This document shows, piece after piece, positions 22,729 through 34,120 of a DNA stretch of 64,000 nucleotides; the stretch's first letter is position 1; the number at the start of each line of letters is the position of its first letter. Source of the DNA: Chamaecyparis obtusa (Eukaryota; Streptophyta; Pinopsida; Cupressales; Cupressaceae). A program made the translations under genes and the position numbers. The notes under the pieces are model-generated. The model had not been told where the DNA came from, made no database searches, and worked only from the letters and a program-made list of their open reading frames with translations. The stretch is from positions 1,308,001 to 1,372,000 of the forward strand of contig BSBK01005652.1 of assembly GCA_027943335.1 (NCBI GenBank), read 5' to 3'.

Positions 22729-24804
22729 TTGAGGCTAGGTGCTGACAAAACACCATATGAGTTATGGTTTGGTAATGTTCCCATAGTAAAATACTTCAAA
22801 ATATTTGGAAGCAAGTGCTACATCAAGAGGGATGAAGCAGTAGGCATGTTTGATGCAAGAAATGATGAAGGTATTTTTCTTGGTTACTCTACTAAAAGTA
22901 AAGCTTATAGATGTTTCAATTTAAGATTCAAAAAGATCATAGAAAGTTCTCATGTAAAAATTGATGAAAATTTTATGATTCAAGAAAGATATCATGATTA
23001 CTCACCCATGATTGAAGAACCTAGACCATCCACTAGTGAGACAGTTATTGAAGAAATGTTTGACAGTATTGATGTGTTATTCAATAACCCTGAGACAAGT
23101 GAAGAAGAAACTCCCAAGGCTGATAAGTCAGCATCATCTAAAGTTCCAAAGTTTACATCTGGAAATCATTCCAAGATAGACATCATCGGAGATCAGAGTG
23201 CAAAAGTCTTAATAAGGTCCCAAGCAAATAATTCAGCTAGCAGTGAAGTGGTATGTGTACTATCTCAGATTGAACCTTTAAGTGTTGAAGATGCATGTAA
23301 TGATTCAGATTGGCATGATGCTATGAAAGAAGAACTTGATCAGATTTTTAAGAATGACACATGGGAATTGGTCCCAAGACCTAGTTATAAGAATGTGATT
23401 GGAACAAAGTGGATATTAAGAAACAAGATGAATGAAGATGGTATTGTAGTAAGAGACAAAGAAAGACTAGTATGTAAAGGATATGTGCAAAGAGAAGGCA
23501 TTGACTATTCAGACACATTTGCACCTGTGAGTAGATTAGAAGCTATTAAGTTGTTTCTAGCTTATGCTATAGTCAAAAACTTCAAAGTTTATCAGATGGA
23601 TGTCAAATCAGCATTCCTAAATGGAGACTTGAAAGAAGAAGTATACATTAAGCAGTTGAAAGGATTCACATTATCAAACAGACCTGATATGGTATGTAGA
23701 TTGAAGAAGGCCCTCTATGGACTTAAGAAACCCCTCGAGCATGGTATGAGAGACTAGATGGATACTTAACAAAGATTGGTTTCAAGAAAGGAGTAGAAGA
23801 TTGTAATCTATTCATTAGAGAGACATCTGAAGGCTTACTACTTGTAGATATATTTCTTGATGACATTATCTTTGGAGGTAATGAAAAACTAAGTGAAGAA
23901 TTTGCCAAAGAAATGTAGAATGAGTTTGAGATGAGTATGATTGGTCCTATCAAATAATTTTTGGGACTAAATGTGCAGCAAATAGAAAAAGGAATTTTTA
24001 TTAATCAATGAAAATATGTAAAAGAGATACTGAAGAAATTCAAGATGGATGATTGCAAGCCAATAGGAACCCCTATGATCACTAGATCCAAGCTTACAAA
24101 AGAAGATGACTCACTAGTAGTAGATATAACATTGTATAAGTCTATGATTGGTAAACTTATATATCTTACTCAAACTAGACTTGATATTTCAAATGCAGTT
24201 GGCATAGTTGGAAGATTTGCAGTAGAACCTAAAAAAATTCACCTCATGGTAGTAAAGAGAATATTCAGATACTTGCAAGGCACTATAGATTATGGTCTAT
24301 GGTATCCTAATTTAGAAAATGTTGAGCTTCATGTGTACACTGATGCAAATTGGGCAGGATGTGTTGATGACAGAAAGAGTACTTTAGGAGGAGTAGTGTT
24401 TCTTGGTGATAGAATTGTCAGTTGGATAAGAAAGAAACAAAATTGTGTTTCTCAGTCAATAGCAGAAGCGGAGTATGTTGCAGTAGCCTTGAATTGTTTG
24501 ACAATTGTTTGGATCAAGAAGATTATAAAGGATTTTGGAATTCAGATTGATTATCCTATTGTTATTCATTGTGATAACACTATCATTATCGATATCTCAA
24601 AGAACCCTATGATGCATGTAAAGACAAAGCACATTGAGATCATGTATCACTTCCTAAGAGAAAGTGGCAGAGAAAGAAGTCAAGTTGGACTATGTGAGTA
24701 CTAAAGATCAGTTGCCAGATATATTCACAAAGCCTTTGCCTAAGGATACTTTTTAGTATCTCAGGGAGAAGTTGGGATTCATTCCCTTCACTAATTCTAC
24801 TTAG
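22729..24804 (+). pseudogene. Copia B reverse transcriptase and RNase H
   Basis: Open at 22729-23757 and 24045-24704. RT blocks are NVIGTKWILRNKMNEDG, FAPVSRLEAIKLF, VYQMDVKSAFLNGDL, LKKALYGLK, then catalytic FLDD (about 23850, usually YVDD). A frameshift lies near 23735. RNase H shows YTDANWAGCVDDRKST, SIAEAEYVA and CDNTIIIDISKNP. The end reads FTKPLPKDTF, stop, YLREKLG, with the terminal TAG at 24802-24804. Other stops are near 23918, 23956 and 24007. Confidence 0.92.
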
Positions 24805-25167
24805 AAGAAAGAAGGAAAGGCATCAGTCCTCTGGGACTGGTAAAAGGTTGACTACTCTACCTCAGGAGTAGTACCGATGCTTAAAATGAATGGTTCCATT
24901 TTCCATTGATGTCAAAGGGGGAGTATATATAGAGTCATGAAAAATAGAAGTAAAAAGAGGAGTAATATACTAAGGGGAAGCAGCATTCAGATATGGCAGC
25001 AGTTCAGTTCAGTAAATGGAGAATATTAGAATATATTGTAGCAAATGAAGGATTCATCTTTGGGGGAGTTTTGAAGAGGAAATGGAGAATGTTATAAAAG
25101 AAATGTTCATTTGGGTTGGTGGTGGTTTTTCATTCCACATGTTGCCATCAATGCCAAAGGGGGAGAT
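24805..25167 (+). other. Copia B 3' untranslated region with polypurine tract
   Basis: Non-coding tail ending in the polypurine tract AAAGGGGGAGA (25156-25166), which primes plus-strand DNA synthesis directly before the 3' LTR. Confidence 0.8.
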
Positions 25168-26446
25168 TGTTGGAGATTTGCCAGTAAGCTAGTATTGACT
25201 ATATATTTGTCATTGATGACAACATATGGAAAGTAGCATGCACATAAGTCTTATGTAGTAAGATTTTAGTATATGTAGCATGGACATGATATCAGCATGA
25301 TATCATGGGCATAGGGGTTAACTATTAGTACAGACAGTTATATAGTAGTTGTTGTTAGCAGTGTTCCTAACAGAGCTACAAATGATGTTTTGTGTATGGT
25401 TGTCTGTACAGTTATCACAGAGTCTTGCACACTTGGATTTATGTTTAAGACATGTTAGTGATGTTTTAGTTATGGATGCAAATTCTTTTGATGATTAGAA
25501 GTGAACGTATGCAGTCGCTATTCGCCAGCAAGTAGTTTCCTATGTTTATTCAGAAGAGCCGACAGAGATTTTATTGGTTATGTAGTTGCACCTATCATGT
25601 GGGTTTGTGCCCTTTGATTTAAGCTTAGGGGAGAGTTATTGATGTTTATGTAAGAGCACATGAGTTAATTCATTTTACAGAGAAAGTTTGAGCTTTTTTG
25701 GTAGAGCCGATATTGTACAGGTCCCATAATGTGTTGCATGCATAATAGAGCTAACAGAATGTTTGTTGGAGTTTGTTATGGTTTCTCTAATATGATTTCA
25801 AGGTGGTTCTAATAGACCAACTTGATTATATCATTTAGAGGAAAGATATTTATAGGTAGTCATTTGTGATTTCTGAAGTGTGGTTAATAGTTGATTAAGC
25901 AGAGCAGAGCAGAGTGTATGAAGTGTTGAGCCATCAGAAGAAGGTCTATGTGACCTAGTAAAGTACTTGTGCTATTCATTGGAACTGATCTAGATAGTAG
26001 GTCAAAGTGCACTTCACCAAGATCCAGATATAGTGTGTATCTATTATTCAGAAGGTTGTAGCCTTCACCCATTTGAGCAGTGAACTCTTGGATAGTGTGT
26101 CCTCTCAGCTAATAGGGACAATTGTAAAAGACTCCTAATAGGGTCTGACCCTTGACCAGGTCTACTCTACTAAATATATTGTAAAGAAACTCCTAACAGG
26201 GTTAAGGATCTTCTAACAAGGATCATAATACTCTAGTGCAGAATATTAGTGGGTGTCAATTCCCACTGGGGTTTTTGCCTATTTGGGTTTCCCTATAACC
26301 AAAAGAGTGGTGTTGTGTTCTTGTGTTCTGACATTGTGTTTATACTTTATGTGTAAGTATACTTAATTGGATAAAGAATTGAATCTTGTAGATAACTAAT
26401 TCACCCCCACCCCCCTCTTAGTTATCTCTTGGGACTATTCCTAACA
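25168..26446 (+). repeat. Copia B 3' LTR
   Basis: 1279 bp, TGTTGGAGATTTG...ATTCCTAACA. It differs from the 5' LTR at roughly one site in eight over the first 170 bp and lacks about 30 bp present near 19290 in the 5' copy. Its C-tract is broken by one A (26404-26415). Confidence 0.93.
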
Positions 26447-26451
26447 ATAGG

Positions 26452-26844
26452 CACCTTGATGTATCACAAAAAAATAAAAAAACATCAAAAGTACAAAAAA
26501 AATAAAAAAATGAAAAATACAAAAAAAATGAGCAAAAGAAGAAGTGCCTTGGTGAAAACCTGGAAATAGGCACCTTGGTAGCAAAAATAGAATCTCTACC
26601 AAGATGGTGAAAAACCCAGCAAACGGGTGTCACTTGTTCAAAATGCTCCATCTATCAACACAATCTTGGTCTTTCCTAGCTTTTAGTCTTGCTTTAGTTT
26701 GTACATATCTCCCAATTTGTTCCTACATTCCTATTTTCAATAAGTCAGTCTGTACACCAATTAGCTCAAGCATCTGTATCCTATAAATGTTCAAACTTGG
26801 GGGCAATCAATGTCATATCCTATGGCCTCCAGTGTATGCTTTAG
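26452..26844 (+). repeat. Tat-1 post-pol repeat region, right part
   Basis: Continues the repeats from 18643-18734: GTGAAAACCTGGAAATAGGC at about 26560 and GTGAAAAACCCAGCAAACGG at about 26605, separated by A-rich sequence. No gene was seen; the ORF at 26604-26786 is not supported. Confidence 0.7.
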
Positions 26845-27961
26845 TGTTAGGAATGGGAACACTGAGAGGGGGCAGTGAATCAGTGTTCACCATATTTTAA
26901 CTTTTTACTTTAATCTTTATGCTGAACATAAATGCTTAAAAACTGAATTAAACATTCACATAAACATGAAACATGAAATCAACACATGACACCAATATGA
27001 TTATGGGGAAACCCAAATAGGTAAAACCCCAGTGGGAATTGACACCCACTAATATTCTACACTAGTGTTTTGTGATCCTTGCTAGAAGATCCTTTACCCT
27101 GTTAGGAGTAGCTTTACAATTCTTTAAGTATAGTAGACCTTGTTAAGGTTCGGACCCTATTAGGAGTATTTTACAATCATCCCTATTAGGGGAGAGAATG
27201 CACTATCCAAGAGCTCATTGCTCAACTGGTGAAGGCTACACCCTTCTGATTTCAGATACATACTATATCTGCAGGATGAATTGTCACTGTGACACTGCTT
27301 GTCAGATCAGTTCCTTTGATGCATTGATGCTTTGACCTATTTCAAAGCTCTAATACATATTTTAGTGTCTTTACACACTTCTACTCTACTTATCACAACT
27401 CTATTATCACTTCCATACCGAATACAATGGGTGCACCTTATATTTATGCACTCATACAAAATACATAAGTAGGTCGGCCCTATAACTATTTACAAGCAAT
27501 GCTTCCAGATAAATTAGCTTAAGTGTGTTGACAATTATACATATAAACATGTTAGAAACCTAAATACAATGGTTGTATGGTATTTACAATATTATATTAC
27601 AATTGCAAACCAAAATGCTAACTGTCGGCTTGAAGCTCTGTTCTCTGCTAGCATACACTAGCTGTGCAACTTCAACTGACTGTAACTTTCACATCTTTGC
27701 ACATCTACTTATGCACTCATAGACTAAGCATGAACATAGCCTAACCAACTTAACTTCTAGGATGCATACCATAAATCTTCCGTACACACATGTGCTGATG
27801 CTCTGAGCTGCCGGAACTCTATATACTATCCAGTCTTCAACACTTAACTGAATTCTAATCTTTACACCAAGTGCGCTGACTCCAAACTACTATATGACTT
27901 TGTTTCCATAATGAAAACACTATATATAGTCATATACTTCAGTATAGTCAACTTTCCAACA
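26845..27961 (-). repeat. Element E 3' LTR
   Basis: In element sense it starts TGTTGGAAAGTTGACTATAC and ends CCCATTCCTAACA. About 6-7% of sites differ from the 5' copy by eye over the first 350 bp on the plus strand. About 300 bp (roughly 27000-27250) are recognisably homologous to the Copia B LTR right half, including TTAGTGGGTGTCAATTCCCA. Confidence 0.92.
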
Positions 27962-28155
27962 ATCGCGCCCTTTTTCATTGATGGCAACAAAGGAATATGG
28001 CCAAGTTGGTAATTGTCCCTTAACACAAAAACTTTTGTCTTCTATACATTTTTTATACATAATCTTCTTATATCTCCCTATACATATTATACTCCATATT
28101 GTATATACAAATCCCCCTTTGACATTAATGACAAATGTGTACCAAAAAATTGTAT
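27962..28155 (-). other. Element E 3' untranslated segment with polypurine tract
   Basis: Between the long ORF and the 3' LTR. In element sense the LTR is preceded by GAAAAAGGGCGCGAT (27962-27976), a plausible but imperfect polypurine tract. Confidence 0.6.
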
Positions 28156-31100
28156 CTACACATACTTAGGAAAAACATCTGGATATGCTACCTTGAGGTT
28201 CTGGATCTCCTTCTTCCAAAAATTTATCAAGGAGTTAACTATTTGGAGATGGGTGCATAAATCATATTGAAGCTTCTCCATCTTCTTCAAATCTGTTCTC
28301 AGACCTTGATCATAGGTAATCATTGTGGCATCTATCTCCTTTATGTTCTGATTTATAATGTCTAGTGAGGGTGCAAGAGCATTCCTCAACTGAGTCTGTC
28401 TATACCTTATTTTTGCCATCTCTTTCTCCGCCTTCTCAATTTTGTCCAATTAACCTTGGTAAACATTATTGCACAAGTTTACATCAGTGGATGTGTCTAT
28501 CACTGAACTCTTCACCTACTCAATCATAGCTTCTACTTCTTTTATTTCCTTTAAATGGGCATCAGTAAGCTTATCCTGATCCATGTAATCTGCAATGAAT
28601 TTTCTTCCTTGATCAACAAATTCTTTCAAGGATGCTTGTTCTGTCTTGAGTGAATTTAGATCTAGAGAAAACTTTCTCATCAACGCATTCAATCTTTTCT
28701 TTAGGTACTTCTCTTTTGCAACCTTGGATGTAGATTCTTCAAGGCTTGAAAAATTTCTTTTTAACTGTGATATGATTGTACTCACATCATCAACTGAGTG
28801 TACCTTGGACACTTTCTTGTCTTCTAGCAATAGATTGTTCAATATGTTCACAAATTCCACTAGGAGATGATTTCTCATGACTTGTTTATCCTTTACTTTC
28901 TCCATAGCCAAGATGTTGAACTTTATCAGGTCTTCCTCCTTCCATGAGTCCAAACTAGATGTGTCAGGTGTCAAACTTGACAACAATGCTTAGGAGGGAG
29001 TGATGGGAGTGCTATCCATCACTTCTATGTTTACCTTGGGTAGATCCATAGAGGTTTCATCTTTCTCTTGTTCTTTATCTTTTTCTTTCTTTTCTTCCTC
29101 TTCTTTCTCATCTGATATATTTTCAATCAATACCTCTTCTTGATGAGTAGGAGGAGTGCTGCTGCATAACATCTCAGCTTCTTGTGTGCTCACAAAATCT
29201 TCCTCAAACTTGTCTAATTTCATGTCCATGGCTTCCATGGCTATCTCCACATTATCAATGATAATAGTGTTGTCCTTGAGTGATTCTAATATGGGTGTAG
29301 AGTTATCTACCTCTTTTTGTACTTCCACTATAGGTGCTAAATCCTGAGGACCTGTAGACTATTCCATGATAGTCTCTTCTACTTTTTCTTTCTTTCTAGG
29401 TGCTTGAAAGATGGGTGTAGACATAGGTTTTATGTGCTACTCTAAGAGTACATTCTCAAAAGCCTTCTCTATTTCCTGAGTAATCAGCTCATAGACTTTG
29501 TTCATGAGGTGAAGTGTCGTCATCTTTGTTCTTAAGTGTGGTTTCACCAGATTTAGTAATAATGATCTTTGTTCAATAGAGCATACTGGCAGAGTGGAAT
29601 CAAGAATTTGTTCCCTTATTCTGAGATCTTCTTCAGTGGCTTGTCTCTTCAAGGTATCCAATATCTCCCATACTTTATTAGGAATTTTTGTTTTCAATTC
29701 TAGAACTGTCTTCTTGAACTTTATCATGTGTTTGATAATCATACCATGTATTTCTGATTTGTCAATTTCATTGTATGTTTCATAAAACTTTCCCACCTGA
29801 TCAATTCTGCCCTCATCAACAATTCTTGTGCTCAAAGTTTTAAGACTTGGTCTGAATCCTACCTTAGCAGGTGCTTGACTAGTTTTCTTGCTCCTTAATG
29901 CTCATGAGGATGGATGACTAGTAATGACTTATTTCTTTCTCTTGACTATTGGCTTATACTCTAGAGTAGTGGTAAGGTCAATAGTATCTTTGGGTGCAGA
30001 AGGAGTATTACCTTCTTTACCCTTATGACTGTCATCTAATTTAGTTTTCATCTTCTTCAACTTAGGATCTTCTTGTTCTTCTTCTGTTGCTACACCTTTC
30101 AATTCTAAGGAAATCTTTTCATCCCTTGCTTTATCAAGGTCTACTTGAGACACACCATGTATTCTCAAGATCTCAGATGTGATTTTAGAGGCTTTCCTCT
30201 TAGTTGATGTGCTATTTAGTTTAGCATCAACTTCCCTCATCTTTTCCTCATAAGTTCCCCATCTAGGCTCATTAGGATCTTTGGGGGCTGATAGTAATAC
30301 TTGTGCATATGCTTCAAGGACCTGTTCCTCTACCTCATAGCCAAGTGGATGAATCCACTTAGTTCTAGGCTCAACATCTTCCATACAAGTAGTATCAGTT
30401 TCAACCGTAAAGAATATTGTATCCTTATACTTTTCCATAATGTTATCTGGAATTCTGTATCTCATCTACATCTGAACCCTAAAGGTCTTCAATTCCAATG
30501 TTATATAATCCCTTAGTGTACTTTCAATGGATGCTTTGTTGGATATTTGAGGCATGGTAGGAATGGACTTGTCCAAGTACAAATCTGATATCTTCCCCAA
30601 AATATGAATGTACATATAGATGATTAGGGACCCAAACTTGAATATCTTTTTCTTGTCATGTTTGATAGCCTTGATATTATCTATCAACTATGCATGCAAG
30701 ATCTCACACAAGTTGAATTCCCCATCTTCCTTCACTAGTCTGATGGTAGCTACAATAGTACCCACATACCCTAGTATCATTGACATCAATTTGATGTCTA
30801 CTTTCTCAATAGGCTCGATGGTCATACTATGCCTATCACTCATTGACTTACATGTTTTTCCAACCATCTTTCTGACATCCTTTCCCATAGGAAGGATGGC
30901 GCCTATCCTAGAAAGGCCTATCATCTCATGTATCAAGTCATTTATGATTTTAACTGGTAAATCACCAATCCAAAACAAATCATCATGAATTCTGCTTAAC
31001 AAAATTTTTGTCCATTCTGTCTCATAGAATTCATATGCCATAGCATACTCAATAATAGGATGATCATTCCATTTTACATATTCATTCATGAATGTCTTGT

Positions 31101-31317
31101 CTAGTTTCAGCATGGTGTCCATGTGTGCTCTAAGGCTATCCAGACCAATTGGTTCCTTTTTACAGTAAATGTAAGCCCTAATGTCTTCCACATGCATGAC
31201 ACCCATAGGCGTGCATGAGAAAGCTCCTTCTAAGTAATCTAGGGTTGATTTAAAAGGGTGCCTCTTGAAAACATATCTTTTCTTCTCAGCGACATCATAA
31301 ACAATGGGAGTCATCAT
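28156..31317 (-). pseudogene. Element E ORF2: long reading frame of unknown function
   Basis: One frame of 1,053 codons runs from the ATG at 31317 to the stop at 28156 with no frameshift, broken only by about ten stop codons. Nearly all are TAG or TAA where neighbouring text suggests Gln, for example after HA at 30688 and after QM at 30466. I do not recognise the family. The first ~460 residues look globular (ILPMGKDVRKMVGKT; FKFGSLIIYMYIHILGK; PRTKWIHPLGYEVEE; PRWGTYEEKM). A basic patch ends near PIVKRKK. The rest is Lys/Glu-rich, including a Glu run near 29090, with heptad-like coiled-coil text at 28516-28986 and 28156-28449. No membrane segment or catalytic motif was seen. It could be a captured host gene, an env-position ORF or an extended structural protein. 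Confidence 0.7.
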
Positions 31318-31753
31318 GACTTACTTGATAAACACTTTCCAATTGATCTCTGTGATAATCTGAAGGCTTCCAAATTGGTGTAATGAGCAAGGGTTTCTAC
31401 AACCAATCAAATGCACTAATAATCTTTGATAGATCAATCTCCAAGATTTCACAACAAATTCCAAGGCTCCTTCTGCTCTCTATCGCTCTGAATTTCAATC
31501 AAATGAGCAATCAAATAACATCTGTGTACTTTAAAAGGTGGAAAATATACCATTAATGCACATTGCATAGACCAGGCTGTCATTTCAAAATTTGCAACTC
31601 GAGTTCTGCTAACATTCAGCATGTGTTCTCTTTCACAAAGGTTCCTATACACTCAAAAATCATAATTCCAAAGGAACATACTCTGAGGATGAGTATACCA
31701 GCCATGGAGGGGTCTAGAGATAAATTATCTCCCCCTATGACCCTGAGGGCCAT

Positions 31754-32265
31754 TCATGTAGATGTAGACGGTGCATCCACTAGGGATGCATCCAATACAT
31801 TCTCATTAGTTGTGTCCTTTTTCTCCTACCAAATCAAGATTGCATCATTTGAGGCTTTGACAAAATTAACTTCTCCTACGAGATCCAAAACTGGTTCTTC
31901 GGCCTTTTTAGGGCTTCTTGGACCTTGCATTCTTGATCTATAGAACCTTGAGATATGTCCAACCTTGTTACAAGAGTGACAAATGACTAGAGGTCTTATA
32001 TTCCTCGGCGCATTGACATGAGTCACCATTCTACATTGTTTTGATGTGTGACCATTATAGTTACATATTTGGCATGTAACATTCTGAGCACTTCTTACAT
32101 TTGACTGATTCTAATTTCTCTGATCTTGCTAAATTCTATTATTCTTACTAGTCTTGCAATTAATAGCTCTATGACTAAACTTGTTGCATGAATAATAGTA
32201 ACTATTAAAAGGCTTTACCTCTATACAGTTCCTCACAATGTGTCCATACTTGTTACAAGAAAAAT
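31754..32265 (-). pseudogene. Element E ORF1, C-terminal part: four CCHC zinc knuckles
   Basis: This follows the coiled-coil part at 41974-42574 once Copia C is removed. Four knuckles are visible: SCNKYGHIVRNC, SCNKFSHRAINC, CQICNYNGHTSKQC and CHSCNKVGHISRF. Only the third keeps all C-C-H-C residues; in the others a Cys has become Tyr (TGT/TGC to TAT/TAC). Zinc knuckles bind RNA in Gag proteins. Stops occur between knuckles 2 and 3. The likely end is TGA at 31754-31756. The 430 bp between this and ORF2 have no supported gene. Confidence 0.8.
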
Positions 32266-33133
32266 TGTTAGGAATAAGGTGTCTCAACCTTGGATATTTC
32301 CTATTCTTATTATTTGTTTTGTAAATGTATTTTTTTTACATAATAAAATTAAGTGAGTGTACATGTCTAGTTGGCATGTTGATGTGTCACTCCACTTGAT
32401 GTGTCGGCATCTTGTGCGTAAGGAGATCATGACTAAAATGGTCATGACAGATTCTTATGATGCATAAGAACTATTTAAGAAATGTGCTATGATAGGTGTA
32501 AGAGCATCTTATGACTTGGGCCTATTTGGGCACCCAAGAAGAAGTGGTTGGTGTGTGTAAGAGAATATGCCAAAAATAGGTTGGTATGATAGATTCTCTT
32601 ACACTTCTCTTGTGACCATTATTTTTGGTAGATTCTATGACAAGCTATCATGGTCTATTATAGGGATGGATGCCTATTCTTGGGATTGGATGTAACAGTT
32701 GTCTACATGTGGCTTTGTGCATTGGTCTTGGTGGTTGGATGCTAAACTCCTTTTTTGGGTATTTTTTGGGTCCTGAGGAGTCTATATATATGATGCTGCT
32801 TCTATGGGAGAGATATAAGTTTCACTAGTCTCTCATCTCCCGAAAGAACTTGCATTGCAAGTGTGTTGTAGTCTTTGTGTTGAAGATAATACATTGTGCA
32901 GGTTTTGGAGGGGTGGGGTTGTTTTACCAAAAGGTTTTTCCCCACTGGCATATCTTTTTGTTTATGTGTTTCAATCTTCTCTATCTATTTTTTGTATGCA
33001 TGATATATGGTGGCAATATCTTTGTTAAGTAGCTTAACGAATCTAAAATTGTAACGATTTAAAAAGATTTTGCACAATACTTTCCTTAAGAGGTTAGTGT
33101 AGGAAGCTATTTTCGCACCTGAGTTTCCTTACA
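32266..33133 (+). repeat. Copia C 5' LTR
   Basis: 868 bp, TGTTAGGAATAAGG...TTTCCTTACA. A TATATATA box lies at 32783-32790. The primer site after it is degenerate (TAGTATTAGATCC, compare TGGTATCAGAGCC). Confidence 0.92.
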
Positions 33134-33251
33134 AGTAGTATTAGATCCTAATCAACTTTTGATCCTAGTTGTTGGGTAGGGCTTTTTGAGCTAATCTCAA
33201 GTTGAGTGGGAGTTTTGTGCACAGTATTCTAAATCTTATTTGCAGATTGAG

Positions 33252-34120
33252 ATGGCAAGTTCCTCATATAGTAGAATGGAGGTGGAGAAATTTAATGGCA
33301 CTAATTTTGAGTTGTGGAAACTCAAGATGGAAGACATGCTTGAAGACCACGATCTATGGGAGGCTACTTCACTTGATGTGAAACCTTCAATGATATTGCA
33401 AGAAGATTGGGAGATCAAGGATAGGAAGGCTAAGGGTCTCATCAGGCTCTATCTAGCAGATGCCATTCTTTTGAATGTTCTTGATGAGACTACTAAAAAT
33501 TCTTTGTGGCAACGACTTGGGTCTGTGTATTAGGCCAAATCACTGGTGAATAAGTTGTTCCTAATACAGAATTTTTATTCTTTAAGAATGGAGGAAGGTG
33601 GATCCATAACTGATCATCTCAATGCATTCAATTTATTGATTGCATAGTTGGCATCATCCGGTGCCAAGATTGAGTAGGAGGATCGTTGTATGACCCTCCT
33701 TTGTTCCTTGCTGGATTCATAGGACCATCTTGTGATGGCTCTTAGAAGTACTATAGTCACATTCCATATGGATGATGTGGTGTCTTCACTGCTATTTGAG
33801 GAGATGCGAAGAAAGACTTCAGATTCATCTAAGGAAGCCCTTGTTGTTCATGGGAGATCCAACGACAGAGGAAAGTAGAATGACAACAAGTCAAAGAAGG
33901 GTAGATCCAAATCTCGTGGGAGTTCTAAGACTCCTAGAAAGTCCAAGGCGAAATGTTGGAACTATGATAAAATTGGGCACTTCCAGAGGGACTGCAAAGA
34001 ACTAAAGAAGAAGAAGAAAAGCTCAGATTCAGCTTCTGAAAAATCTCAAGAAGATGGAGATGCTTTTATTGCATCTTTGGTAGCCCATGCATCTAATGAT
34101 GTGTGGTTGGTAGACTCAGG
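33252..34120 (+). pseudogene. Copia C gag and protease
   Basis: The chosen start at 33252 gives MASSSYSRMEVEKFNG, typical of Tork/TNT1-like Gag; an upstream in-frame ATG at 33240 is less likely. It contains WQRLGSVY, MEEGGSITDHLNAFN and a knuckle CWNYDKIGHFQRDC (about 33955) with the second Cys now Tyr. The protease motif WLVDSGASFHMT is at about 34105. At least five stops interrupt the frame (for example 33531, 33645, 33675 and 33878). Confidence 0.88.

Larger units (their letters stand above)
18735..26446 (+). mobile_element. Copia B, near full-length Ty1/Copia element
   Basis: LTRs at 18735-20047 and 25168-26446, tRNA-Met primer site, gag-pol, purine tract, and identical ATAGG duplications (18730-18734 and 26447-26451). 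The order gag-PR-IN-RT-RH is Copia. It is the same family as Copia A. About 20 differences, mostly transitions, occur in the first ~170 bp of the LTR pair, plus a ~30-bp indel further in, so it is old. It contains a 589-bp solo LTR at 21546-22134. Confidence 0.95.

Noticed and set aside
28156..31317. TAG read as glutamine (recoding) in element E
   Set aside because: The pattern is striking, but the stops also occur in Copia B, Copia D and the PMD gene next to frameshifts and lost catalytic residues; decay at methylated CAG is simpler and plant nuclei use the standard code.
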